From Deltaproteobacteria bacterium (GTDB lineage Bacteria > Desulfobacterota > Desulfobulbia > Desulfobulbales > SURF-16): 57,643 bases of DNA. The notes under the pieces were generated by a model. It did no database searches and was not told the DNA's origin. It worked only from the letters and a program-made list of their open reading frames with translations. Made by a program: the position numbers and the translations under genes. Position 1 is the first letter of the stretch; every line of letters starts with the position of its first letter. The stretch covers positions 1-57,643 of the forward strand of contig JACRCD010000033.1 in NCBI GenBank assembly GCA_016219175.1, given 5' to 3'. This document shows positions 25,364 through 34,447 of this stretch, in pieces.

Positions 25364-28309
25364 TCAGCAATTATCAACTGCTATCCTCGCTCCGAACTCC
25401 ACCGGGCAGCGCACCGTCTGGCCCGCCTTGTTCTGAAAGAGCAGATAGCCTTTCTCGGCCCCGAAAAGGAAAAGATCACGGGTGATCTCCACATCCCTCC
25501 GGCAATACTCGATGATCTTGTCAAACTGCCCTTCTTTATACCATTGCAGGGCCAGCAGCCCGCTGCCGCTTTTCTTGATGCCCAGGGTTTTTTCCGCCAG
25601 CCGCTCCAGGCTCAGCCGGTAACCAAGCCGGTTGGTCACCTCTTCCAGGATATCCAGGGTGGGCAGCGAGCCCAGATCAAAATCGGTGTAAGCCGACAGC
25701 ACCCGGTTGTCAAAACGTCTGTTGTTAAAGCCCACCACCAGATCAAGCCGGCGCAGATGGGCAATCAATTGGTCCATTTCCTGCTCGCGATAGACGGAAA
25801 AACTAGCGGCGGCGTTGTCATAGAGCACCGCCACGCTCACCCCCATCCGTTCCGCCCGGTGCCAGCCGCCGACCTCTTCCGCCGACCGCCGGGTTTCCAC
25901 ATCAAAAACGCCGTAGCGTTCGGGCAGCGCCATCCTCTGCCGCGGCTCCGGGCGCGGGGCCGGGACAGGGCGCGGCGGCGGCGCGGCGGGCGGCCCTTCC
26001 TTACCGGCCTCCCTTACCGCCCCATGACCGGCAAGCAGCCCCCGCAACACCGCCACGGCCGCCGCCTTGTCAATGGGCCTGTTGCCGGACCCGCATTTGG
26101 GGGAATGGACACAGCTCGGGCAACCCGTGGCGCAGGGGCAGTGTTCGATGGTCTTGAGACTGGTCTCCAGCAGTTCCCTGATGCGGCCAAACACCTGGCG
26201 GGCCAGACCAACGCCTCCGGCATGGCCGTCATAGATAAAAACCGCCGGGCTCTGCAACTGGGGATGGAAGGGGTAGGAGATGCCGCCCACGTCGTTGCGG
26301 TCACAAAGAACAAGCAGTGGAAAGATGCCGATGGCCGCGTGTTCCACGGCATGGATGCCGCCCATGAAGTGCATCTGTTGCCGCTCCAGCCGCTGCTGCA
26401 GCCACGGGGGCGCCTCAAACCACAGGCCTTCCGTTTCAAAAACCTGGGGCGGCAGGTCAAGGTGTTCCATGCCGATGATTTTCTGCCCCCTGATCAGCCG
26501 GCGCTGGAAACCGGTAACCTGATCGGTGACCCGCAGACAGCCGAGGCAGGCCTTGATGTTGCCGAACTCCACCTCGTCATGCACGCTGATGATCTCGGTC
26601 TCCTTGCTGGACATGGCGCGGGTGAAATAGTTGACCCGTGTCTCCCCGGCCAGGACCAGGCGGGAGTCAAGATCAAGCTCATGCACCAGCCAGGTTCTCC
26701 CCATATGCAGGTAGATGGCCCCCGGGTGGCATTCCCTGAAGCAGCGATGCCCGTCAATTTCACCCAGCAGCTCGAAATCATTGCTCTTCCTGATCACATA
26801 ATTTTTGCCCGTGCCCCGCAGATCGACCTCCCGGTGGGGGTATTTACGCACGGTGAACCAGGTGGCGCCCTCCACATCAAGCAGCAGCTCCCCGGAGCCG
26901 GTAAGTTCATCAACCTCGGCCCGGCACCTGGCCTCGGCAAGCAACGGTTCCGCGGCCTGCAGCGGCGCTTCCGCGGCGGCACAGACCAGGTGACGGCGCA
27001 TGATGACCTGATTGTAAGGATTCAAAACCGCATCCTCCACCGGCCGGCTGAAAAAATCCTCGGGGTGACGCATGAAATACTGATCAAGGGCGTCTTCATG
27101 GGCCACCAGAATGACTAAAGACTCACGCTGCCTGCGTCCGACCCGGCCGCCCCGCTGCCAGGTGGACATGACGGAGCCCGGATAACCGGCCAGGATGCAG
27201 ATGTCCAGATTGCCGATGTCGATCCCCAGTTCAAGGGCGCTGGTGGAGACGACGCCCAGCAGCTCGCCGGACGCCAGTTTGGCCTCGATCTCCCTCCTGT
27301 CCTCCGGCAGAAATCCGGCCCGGTAGGCGGCCAGCTTGCCGCGCAGATCACCGAGCCGGGACTGGGTCCAGGTGGCGACAAGCTCAGTCATCTTGCGGGA
27401 CTGGGTGTAGACAATGGTCCTCAGCCCCCGTTTCAGGGCGGCCTCAAGCATCTGGCTCGCCGTATGGGCCGCGCCGTCCCAGGGGTTGAAAAAAATAAAA
27501 TGCTGGTCACCGCGCGGGGCTCCTGTCTCGCTTACTACTTCAACCCGGCGTCCCAGCAAATCCCCGGCCAGCTGAGCCGGATTGCCCACCGTGGCCGAAA
27601 AGAGAAGAAACCGGGGATCCCCGCCATGCAGGCGGCAGATCCGCTGGAGACGCCGGAGCACCCAGGCCATGTGGCTGCCGAATACCCCGCGGTAGGTATG
27701 CGCTTCATCAATGACCACATGGCTGAGATTCGCCCAGAATTGCGACCAGTGGCCATGAAAGGCAAGCATGGAGAGATGCAGCATGTCCGGATTCGAGATA
27801 AGAATATTGGGCGGGTTGTCGCGCAGCTTGCGGCGGTGGTAGCTTGAGGTATCGCCATCAAAAACCGCGGCCCGCGGCCGTTGTTGTTCAGGCAGCCCGG
27901 CGGCCAGCTCGCTTAAGGTGCGCAGCTGGTCCTGGGCCAGGGCCTTGAGGGGAAAAAGATAGAGGGCCGAGGCCGCTGGCTGGCCCATAACCGTTTCAAA
28001 AACCGGCAGGTTGTAGATCAGGCTCTTGCCGCTGGCCGTGGGCGTCGCCACCATCACATCCCTGCCCTGGCGGATCATGGCAATGGCGGCTGTCTGGTGA
28101 CTGTAAAGACTGCCGATCCCCAGATTTTTCAAGGCAACGGCCAGGGGCGCGGGCAAAGGCGGGGAAAGGGCGCCAAAACAGGGGTCCCCGCCCTTGATCA
28201 ATTCGTGGTGCACCACCTGGGGGCCAAAACGGGGTGAACCTTTCAGCGAAACAATATATTCAGTGACTGTACCTGAGCGACTTTGCATTTTATTAAAAAA
28301 AAGGAACAT
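25364..28309 (-). CDS. MrfA-like DEAD helicase fused to MrfB-like exonuclease
   Basis: A 981-aa two-part repair protein. Residues about 50-500 form a superfamily 2 helicase (Q-motif LYSHQTAA, Walker A ATPTASGKS, DEAH in VIDEAHTYRG, SATVGNP, QRGGRVGRRQ). Next comes the DUF1998/MZB region with the four-cysteine cluster CPCATGCPSCVHSPKC (about residues 735-750). A proline-rich linker leads to a C-terminal RNase H-like exonuclease from about residue 805: FDVETRR, GFNNRRFDNRVL and the Y-x3-D motif YCRRDV, i.e. DEDDy. In Bacillus, MrfA (YprA) and MrfB (YprB) are separate proteins of mitomycin C repair; here they are one polypeptide. The start at 28309 (or 28288) is uncertain. Confidence 0.9.
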   Translation of the reverse strand: MFLFFNKMQSRSGTVTEYIVSLKGSPRFGPQVVHHELIKGGDPCFGALSPPLPAPLAVALKNLGIGSLYSHQTAAIAMIRQGRDVMVATPTASGKSLIYNLPVFETVMGQPAASALYLFPLKALAQDQLRTLSELAAGLPEQQRPRAAVFDGDTSSYHRRKLRDNPPNILISNPDMLHLSMLAFHGHWSQFWANLSHVVIDEAHTYRGVFGSHMAWVLRRLQRICRLHGGDPRFLLFSATVGNPAQLAGDLLGRRVEVVSETGAPRGDQHFIFFNPWDGAAHTASQMLEAALKRGLRTIVYTQSRKMTELVATWTQSRLGDLRGKLAAYRAGFLPEDRREIEAKLASGELLGVVSTSALELGIDIGNLDICILAGYPGSVMSTWQRGGRVGRRQRESLVILVAHEDALDQYFMRHPEDFFSRPVEDAVLNPYNQVIMRRHLVCAAAEAPLQAAEPLLAEARCRAEVDELTGSGELLLDVEGATWFTVRKYPHREVDLRGTGKNYVIRKSNDFELLGEIDGHRCFRECHPGAIYLHMGRTWLVHELDLDSRLVLAGETRVNYFTRAMSSKETEIISVHDEVEFGNIKACLGCLRVTDQVTGFQRRLIRGQKIIGMEHLDLPPQVFETEGLWFEAPPWLQQRLERQQMHFMGGIHAVEHAAIGIFPLLVLCDRNDVGGISYPFHPQLQSPAVFIYDGHAGGVGLARQVFGRIRELLETSLKTIEHCPCATGCPSCVHSPKCGSGNRPIDKAAAVAVLRGLLAGHGAVREAGKEGPPAAPPPRPVPAPRPEPRQRMALPERYGVFDVETRRSAEEVGGWHRAERMGVSVAVLYDNAAASFSVYREQEMDQLIAHLRRLDLVVGFNNRRFDNRVLSAYTDFDLGSLPTLDILEEVTNRLGYRLSLERLAEKTLGIKKSGSGLLALQWYKEGQFDKIIEYCRRDVEITRDLFLFGAEKGYLLFQNKAGQTVRCPVEFGARIAVDNC

Positions 28310-28453
28310 CCATCCCGCTCATCCGCCTGGAATTCATATTTCCCGTTGAAAGGAAAGCGGAAAAAGGCTAAATGAGAATGCTTACGCAAATTTTTCCAGT
28401 TACCCCTGCAGCCAGACGAATAACTATCTGCTACAAAGAATGCCAAACATACC

Positions 28454-30139
28454 ATGAATAAAAAAACAACCATAGCAATAATCGGCCCCAGGGGCTCCCA
28501 TGCCTGGGAGGCGGCCTCGCGATTTTCCCCGGACAGCACCATCAGAAGTTATTCCCACATCAGCGCCGCGGCGGAAGGGTTCAGCAGCCGGGAAACCGAT
28601 TTTTTCCTCCTGCCGGTTTACAACAGCAGAATCGGCGGCATCGTCCGCTCCTTCCAGGTCATGGAGAAAATGGCCAACTCCTACTGGGTCGATAATATCG
28701 TGCTGCCCATTCACCTCTCCCTGGGCTCCCTGGAAAAAGAGCAGAAGCTGAAGGTGCTGCTCGGCACCAAATCCGTGCTGCGCCAGTGCGAGGACCACTT
28801 TGCCAGACTCTTCCCCGATGTAGCCCTGCTCAGCGTGCCCGACCTGGAAGCAGCCATCACCGAGATCAGGGAAAACAACCAGCTGGACCGGGGAGTGATT
28901 GAGGCGGAAGGGTTGCTGGTGGATCAGGGCCTCATCGTCCGGGAACGGGAAATCCTCTCCCACAACATAACCCGCTTTGCCGTGCTGGGACATCATCCGG
29001 CCGGCCGCACCGGTTATGACGCCACCTCGATCATCACCGTCCCGCTGAAGGACCGGGTGGGCATCCTCTATGACACCCTGGGAGAATTCACCCACCGCGG
29101 CATCAATATTCTTGACATGCGGGCCGAGTCGGACGCCAGAACCCAGAAACTACAGATCTATATCGAGGCGGAGGGACACCGCAAGGATCGTGCCGTTGCC
29201 GCTGCCCTGGAAACCATTGAAAAAAACATCATCCAGGAAGAGGATTCCATCAAGGTCCTGGGCAGTTACCCGCGGGTGGACATGCGGGTCAAGCGCATCA
29301 AAACCTTCGGCTTCATCGGCACCGGCGACATGAGCAAATGGTTTGCCGCCAAGCTTGAGCATGAAGGTTACCAGACAATTCTTACCGGCCGCTCCACCCC
29401 CCTGCGCCCGGAGAAGATGATCCCGGAGGTTGATGTGGTGATGATCTGCGTACCCATCAGCCACACCCCGGAAGCCATCAGACAGTACGGCCCCTGTCTT
29501 GCCGACGGCCAGGCCCTCATCCTGCTGGCCGGCGAGGCGGAGAAAACCCTTGATACCGCCCTGAGCTGCACCAGCCAGGGGGTGGAACTCATGCTGGTCC
29601 ACAATCTCTGGGGCCCGGCCGCCGCCACCATGAAGGACAAGAACGCCTCGGTGGTGAGGACATCGCGCAGTGGCGCGCTGTGCGGTGAATTCGAGGCCTT
29701 TCTCTACAAGCACGGCGCCGGTATCCGCCATGACACGCCAAGCGGCCATGACCTGCTCATGGGGGTGGGCCAGAAGCTCCCCACGACCATATCCGTCGCC
29801 CTGGCCCGAGCCCTGGCGGAAAACCAGATCAATACCGGGGATATCGGCAGCCATTCCACCCTGACATCACTGTACGGCATCCTGGCCATGGCCAGAATCC
29901 ACCGGCAGAATCCGCGCACCTATGCCGAAATCATGGCAACCGGCGGTGACGGCAGAAAAATCGTCAAGAGTTTTGCGGAGAACATACTCAAGCTCATCAC
30001 CCTGTCGGAAGAAGGAAAGATTGACAAACTCTGCGATTTCATAGAAGAAAATAAAAATTATCTCTCCGAGGAATTCCTTAAATCATCCATGAAGCAGGCC
30101 CTGGCGGTTGATGAGGTTCTGGGGAAAATGTCCAAATAA
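28454..30139 (+). CDS. Fused prephenate dehydratase-ACT-prephenate dehydrogenase
   Basis: A 561-aa bifunctional protein of phenylalanine and tyrosine synthesis. The N-terminal dehydratase-like half has IGPRGSHAWEAA at the start, LPVYNSRIGGIV (family PxENSxxGxV) and the catalytic TRF at 173-175. An ACT regulatory domain follows (VPLKDRVGILYDTLGEFTHRGINILDMRAES, about 196-225). The C-terminal half begins with a Rossmann fold, FGFIGTGDMSKWFA (G289-x-G291), and continues as a TyrA-type dehydrogenase (CVPISHTPEAI, LVHNLWGPAAA, MGVGQKLPTTI). No chorismate mutase is attached. The dehydratase is divergent (Glu to Tyr in PVENS), so its activity should be tested. It is divergent from the MrfAB gene. 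Confidence 0.8.
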   Translation: MNKKTTIAIIGPRGSHAWEAASRFSPDSTIRSYSHISAAAEGFSSRETDFFLLPVYNSRIGGIVRSFQVMEKMANSYWVDNIVLPIHLSLGSLEKEQKLKVLLGTKSVLRQCEDHFARLFPDVALLSVPDLEAAITEIRENNQLDRGVIEAEGLLVDQGLIVREREILSHNITRFAVLGHHPAGRTGYDATSIITVPLKDRVGILYDTLGEFTHRGINILDMRAESDARTQKLQIYIEAEGHRKDRAVAAALETIEKNIIQEEDSIKVLGSYPRVDMRVKRIKTFGFIGTGDMSKWFAAKLEHEGYQTILTGRSTPLRPEKMIPEVDVVMICVPISHTPEAIRQYGPCLADGQALILLAGEAEKTLDTALSCTSQGVELMLVHNLWGPAAATMKDKNASVVRTSRSGALCGEFEAFLYKHGAGIRHDTPSGHDLLMGVGQKLPTTISVALARALAENQINTGDIGSHSTLTSLYGILAMARIHRQNPRTYAEIMATGGDGRKIVKSFAENILKLITLSEEGKIDKLCDFIEENKNYLSEEFLKSSMKQALAVDEVLGKMSK

Positions 30140-30155
30140 TACGAATCAGACCAAC

Positions 30156-31733
30156 ATGAATACTTTGCTGCAACTTGCCACGCCGCCGCTCCTGGGGGCC
30201 TTCATCGGCTACACAACAAACTATGTGGCCATCAGGATGCTGTTTAGGCCCCTGCATCCTTGGAAAATTCTCGGACTGCGGGTCCCGATGACGCCGGGTG
30301 TCATCCCGGCCAAACGACATCAGCTCGCTGAAAACATCGGCGAGATGGTTGGCGAGCATCTGCTCACGGGCCAGGACGTCAGCCGCGCCATTACCGGCAG
30401 CCGCTTCCAGCAGGAACTGCGGGAACTTATCCAAAGCCGGGTGGAAAATATGCTCGGCCGCGACCTGGGGCCCATCACCACTGTCATCCCGGAACGGTTC
30501 CGCACCTATTTTCAGGCCACGGTTAAAATAGTGCGGCTGCGCTTTATCACCCACATGCATGCTTACCTGGAAAGCGACGCCTTTGCCGGGACGATTGACA
30601 AGGCGGTCCGCAATAAGCTTGAACCAATGCTGGCTGGAAATCTCGCCGGCACCTTTCCCCGGGAAACCAGCGAACAACTGGCGGCCTTCCTGGAACAAAC
30701 GGTGACCGACCTGCTGGCCAGCCCCGGAGTCAAGGAGTGGATTGCCTCCCAGCTGCAGCAGAAAATAGACGCCACCCTCAGCGCCAACCGCTCCCTGAGC
30801 GACATCATCCCGCCGGAGTTTTCCGCCCTCATTCTGACCCGGCTGGAACAGGAGGCGCCCGGTCTGCTTGAAAAGCTGGCCCATCTGCTTCAGGAACCGG
30901 CCATGCAGGCCAAGATTGCCGACACCATCTGCACCGCTATCAGCAACTTCACCGCCTCCCTGGGACCCATGGCCGCCATGTTGACCAGCTTTATCAGTAC
31001 CGAGACCATCCGCGGCAAGGTGAACGGTTATCTGGATGACAAGGGCGAGGATATCGCCAGCTGGCTGGCCGACGAAGCAGTGCAAAAAAAGGTAGCCAGG
31101 CTGCTCAAGGATAAGGCCGATGAGTTGCTCAACACCCCTCTGACCATTCTCCTGAAAAATGTCGGCCGGGAAAGGATTAATGAACTGAACCGGGACTTCA
31201 GCGGCAAAATAAGCGAACTCCTGGCCAAACCCGGCACGGCAGCCTCTCTGACCAATATCCTGCGCGATGCCCTGGCCCCTCACCACGAACGTTCCGTGGC
31301 CGGGATCATTACTGATATTTTCGGAGCAGACGCCCTGCGCAAGGGGCAGCATTGGACGGCCACAGAGGTGACGGCCATTTTTCGCTCCGCCAAGATAAAA
31401 CAGCTTCTTGATGATCTGGTGGTGGAAATGGTGGAGAAAAAGCTGCTGCAAAAGCCGATCGGCCCCTTGACCGCTCTTCTGCCCAGGGATGTGCAGATTT
31501 CCTTTATGGAATATATCCTGCAGCAGGTCAATGACTTGCTGGTTAAAGAGGTGCCGAGGCTGGTTGATTTGCTGCATATCAGAAATATTGTGACCAGAAA
31601 GGTCGACTCCCTGGATCTGTTGCGCCTGGAGAAACTGATCATGGGCATCATGCAGGAACAGTTCAAGTACATCAACCTTTTCGGCGGCCTGCTCGGCTGC
31701 CTTATCGGCTTGCTCAACCTGCTGTTTCTGTAG
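30156..31733 (+). CDS. DUF445 family membrane protein
   Basis: A 525-aa DUF445 (YheB-like) protein of unknown function. The N-terminus LLGAFIGYTTNYVAIRMLFRP followed by GVIPAKRHQLAENIGEMV is the family hallmark. A final hydrophobic helix (FGGLLGCLIGLLNLLFL) forms a membrane anchor. Between them lie long amphipathic helical repeats. The start MNTLLQLATPP is chosen by family fit; the ribosome site is weak. It follows the prephenate gene by 16 bp and is probably cotranscribed, with no functional link apparent. Confidence 0.88.
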   Translation: MNTLLQLATPPLLGAFIGYTTNYVAIRMLFRPLHPWKILGLRVPMTPGVIPAKRHQLAENIGEMVGEHLLTGQDVSRAITGSRFQQELRELIQSRVENMLGRDLGPITTVIPERFRTYFQATVKIVRLRFITHMHAYLESDAFAGTIDKAVRNKLEPMLAGNLAGTFPRETSEQLAAFLEQTVTDLLASPGVKEWIASQLQQKIDATLSANRSLSDIIPPEFSALILTRLEQEAPGLLEKLAHLLQEPAMQAKIADTICTAISNFTASLGPMAAMLTSFISTETIRGKVNGYLDDKGEDIASWLADEAVQKKVARLLKDKADELLNTPLTILLKNVGRERINELNRDFSGKISELLAKPGTAASLTNILRDALAPHHERSVAGIITDIFGADALRKGQHWTATEVTAIFRSAKIKQLLDDLVVEMVEKKLLQKPIGPLTALLPRDVQISFMEYILQQVNDLLVKEVPRLVDLLHIRNIVTRKVDSLDLLRLEKLIMGIMQEQFKYINLFGGLLGCLIGLLNLLFL

Positions 31734-32076
31734 TTTCAGCGATGCGTTGTCCTTTTTTTTGCGGGGCGCAATCAATACGCCCCGGACCTTCCTTTAACCA
31801 TAATCCCCCTCATGACTTGACATTTCTTCCCCATTTCAGCATATAATAATTACTACTGTACAGCCGTGGTCACCTCCTGTCTGACGTCAAGATCCTGATT
31901 TTGCGGCGGCAGTACTACATAAACAATTCAGTGCGCAGGGTTGATGCCCACTGTTGCAACAGCATTACTTTCTCATGTTTTCCGCCAATGATCTCTGTAA
32001 TGATCCGCAACAGTCTTTCATGGGGAAAAATTAAAAAATCAATCCCCCTGGATTTTTTTACTCAGGAACAAAGCTC
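31734..32076. other. Intergenic region with promoter upstream of the PocR kinase
   Basis: This 343-bp gap holds a GC hairpin (GGGGCG facing CGCCCC near 31762-31783, with the T-run on the wrong side for a plus-strand terminator), the promoter listed separately, and a leader of about 220 nt. Just before the start codon AAAAAATC faces GATTTTTT (about 32034-32060), possibly a weak attenuator-like hairpin. Confidence 0.4.
31817..31847 (+). promoter_or_regulatory. Candidate sigma-70 promoter for the PocR hybrid kinase
   Basis: TTGACA (31817-31822) and TATAAT (31842-31847) are both perfect consensus hexamers. The 19-bp spacer is longer than ideal. It would start transcription near 31855, leaving a long leader before the ATG at 32077. 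Confidence 0.55.
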
Positions 32077-34359
32077 ATGCCGGCCAAACATACCTGCAAA
32101 AAAACCAAACAACCGCGGCACAAGCTGGAATGGATGTTACGCGCCGGGCAAACCGCTTCTTCCCCTGCCGCCCTCCCGTCCTACGGTACCCTGGCCGGGT
32201 TGAACACCTCGCGCCGCATACTGAATGCGGTCGGCGAGAAAACCTTGGCTGCCCTGACTGAAAATTTTTTGGATCTCCTGGGGAGCTCCGCCGCCATCTA
32301 CGAGGCAAACGGCGACTATGCCTCGGAGTTTCAAGCCACCGGCTGGTGCCGGCTTCTCAGCAACGCTTCCCGCAATCTGTGCGGAACCGGTGACAATACG
32401 GCTGCCCTGCGGAGCGGCAAGTGGCTGTGCCATGAAGCCTGCTGGCATTCCGTGGCAAAAATCGCCATCGCCAAGCAGGGGCCGGTGGACATCGCCTGTG
32501 ATTGCGGCATCAGCCACTACGGCGTACCTGTCCTGGCCAATGGTGAAGTGGTCGGGGCCATGACATTTGCCTATGGAGAGACTCCCGCTTCTCCACGCAA
32601 ATTACAAAAAATTGCCGAGCGATACCAGGTTGACGCGGACGAGCTCGCCCGTGAATCAGCAGCCTGCAAATCCCGCCCGCCCTTCATCGTCGATCTTGCC
32701 AAAAAACAGCTGTTGCGGACGGCAACTATTTTACAGCAGATCATTGAGGGCCAGGAGAAGGAGGATTTCCGCCAAACCAGGGAAGAGCTCGGCCAGCTGA
32801 GGACGGAACTCCTGATCCGAAATCGCGCGGAAAAAGAACTCCGCCGGAACGAAGAACGCTTCCGGGACCTGATCGAAAGCGCCAGTGACATCATCCAGAT
32901 TCTGCAACCGGACGGCCGATTTCTGTTTGTCAACAGATCATGGGAAGAAACCCTCGGCTATAGCCCGGAGGAACTTGCCAACCTTTCCATCTTTTCTCTC
33001 ATTGATCCGGATTGCGGTGAGTATTGCAAGGCAACATTCCGGAAAGTGCTCTGCGAAGGGAGAGTTGATACTATTAAGACAACATTCGTTGCCAAAAACG
33101 GCCGGAAGATCATTCTCGAAGGCTCGGCCAACTGCAAATTCGAAGCAGGGACGCCGCAATCCATCCGCTGTATTTTCCGTAACGTCACGGAACAGAAAAA
33201 ACTGGAAGCCCAATTCCTGCAATCGCAGAAAATGGAGGCCATCGGCCGCCTGGCCGGCGGAGTGGCCCATGATTTCAATAACCTGCTGACCACAATCATC
33301 GGCTACAGCGATATCGTCCTGCGACAGCTCCCCGATATGCATCCTTTATGGGACAAGATCGAGGCCATCAACAGTGCCGGAAAAAAATCGGCGGCTCTGA
33401 CCCGGCAACTGCTGGCCTTCAGCCGCAAGCAGGTGCTGGAAATGAAATCCGTCAACCTGAACAAGGTTATCCGGGACTTGAGCAAGATGATGCAGCGCTT
33501 ACTGGGGGAGGATGTGGAATTGAAATCCAGTCTTGAAGAAGAAATCAGCGCTATCATGGCCGATCCGGTCCAACTGGAACAGATCCTGATGAATCTGGCC
33601 GTCAACAGCAGAGACGCGATGCCGAACGGGGGCGAGTTGTTGATTGAAACGGCTGGCATCCATGTCGACGATGATTATGTGAAATTGCATAAAGGCATGA
33701 AACCCGGGGAATATGCCCTGCTTTCCGTGACGGACACGGGCGAAGGGATGACAAGAGAGGTTCAGGAGCAAATTTTCGAACCCTTTTTTACCACAAAGGA
33801 AGAGGGGAAAGGTACAGGACTTGGCCTGGCAACCATCTACGGCATCGTCAAGCAGCACAACGGCTATATTTATGTCAACAGCGGTCCGGGCAGAGGGACC
33901 AGCTTCAAAATCTTCTTTCCCGTCACGGAGCGATTCCGCGCCTACCCGCCTGTACGCCTGCAGCAGGACGACATGCCGCCCGGCAATGCAACCATTCTGG
34001 TGGTGGATGACAGCGCGTCGGTGCGCCAGGTGATTTCCGACACATTGCAGCCCCTGGGCTATAAGATATTCGAGGCGGCGAACGGCAAGCAGGCCCTGGA
34101 ACTGTGCAGCCGGCTGGAAGAACCGGTAAATCTGCTTTTGACCGACGTCATCATGCCCAAGATGAATGGACCGGAACTGGCCCAGCGTTTGCAGCAGTCC
34201 AGGCCGGAAACAAAGATTATTTTCATGTCAGGTTATGCGAAAGATGTCCTCATGAATCAGGGGGTGCTGAAAAACGGTTTCATCCTGCTTGATAAACCAC
34301 TGTCCCCGGCGAGTCTGGCAAATATGCTCCGTCTGGTCCTGACGGCAGGCCACCAATAG
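32077..34359 (+). CDS. Hybrid histidine kinase with PocR-like sensor, PAS and receiver domains
   Basis: A 760-aa soluble hybrid kinase. The N-terminus (about 60-215) is a PocR-like ligand-binding domain with Cys-rich turns (LCHEACWHS, IACDCGISHYGVPV). A coiled coil (about 230-260) leads to a PAS domain (FRDLIESASDIIQILQPDGRFLFVNRSWEE), then HisKA with His398 in [11 protein letters not shown], then HATPase_c ([31 protein letters not shown]). A C-terminal receiver has phospho-acceptor Asp690 (LLTDVIMPKMNG). No membrane span is visible, so it senses a cytoplasmic signal. No dedicated output partner lies next to it. Confidence 0.92.
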   Translation: MPAKHTCKKTKQPRHKLEWMLRAGQTASSPAALPSYGTLAGLNTSRRILNAVGEKTLAALTENFLDLLGSSAAIYEANGDYASEFQATGWCRLLSNASRNLCGTGDNTAALRSGKWLCHEACWHSVAKIAIAKQGPVDIACDCGISHYGVPVLANGEVVGAMTFAYGETPASPRKLQKIAERYQVDADELARESAACKSRPPFIVDLAKKQLLRTATILQQIIEGQEKEDFRQTREELGQLRTELLIRNRAEKELRRNEERFRDLIESASDIIQILQPDGRFLFVNRSWEETLGYSPEELANLSIFSLIDPDCGEYCKATFRKVLCEGRVDTIKTTFVAKNGRKIILEGSANCKFEAGTPQSIRCIFRNVTEQKKLEAQFLQSQKMEAIGRLAGGVAHDFNNLLTTIIGYSDIVLRQLPDMHPLWDKIEAINSAGKKSAALTRQLLAFSRKQVLEMKSVNLNKVIRDLSKMMQRLLGEDVELKSSLEEEISAIMADPVQLEQILMNLAVNSRDAMPNGGELLIETAGIHVDDDYVKLHKGMKPGEYALLSVTDTGEGMTREVQEQIFEPFFTTKEEGKGTGLGLATIYGIVKQHNGYIYVNSGPGRGTSFKIFFPVTERFRAYPPVRLQQDDMPPGNATILVVDDSASVRQVISDTLQPLGYKIFEAANGKQALELCSRLEEPVNLLLTDVIMPKMNGPELAQRLQQSRPETKIIFMSGYAKDVLMNQGVLKNGFILLDKPLSPASLANMLRLVLTAGHQ

Positions 34360-34360
34360 A

Positions 34361-34403
34361 TAAGAGCCGTTTATGCCGCTGGCAGCGGCATAAACGGCTC
34401 TTA
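34361..34403. terminator. 43-bp perfect palindrome between convergent genes
   Basis: TAAGAGCCGTTTATGCCGCT, a 3-base loop GGC and the exact reverse complement form a 20-bp perfect stem. It sits 2 bp after the hybrid kinase stop and 44 bp from the convergent rhlE stop. A second copy of CTCTTATCTAT follows, matching the reverse complement of ATAGATAAGAG on the left. It probably serves as a bidirectional terminator, although no T-run follows. Confidence 0.65.
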
Positions 34404-34447
34404 CTCTTATCTATCGTAACCGTGATACGCCCGCAAGGGGCAAGAAA

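Noticed and set aside
25250-27118. 622-codon open frame on the plus strand
   Set aside because: It is antisense to the MrfA-MrfB gene, whose domains are certain.
30078-31775. 565-codon open frame on the minus strand
   Set aside because: It is the mirror of the DUF445 gene, Gln/Gly/His-rich and without family likeness.
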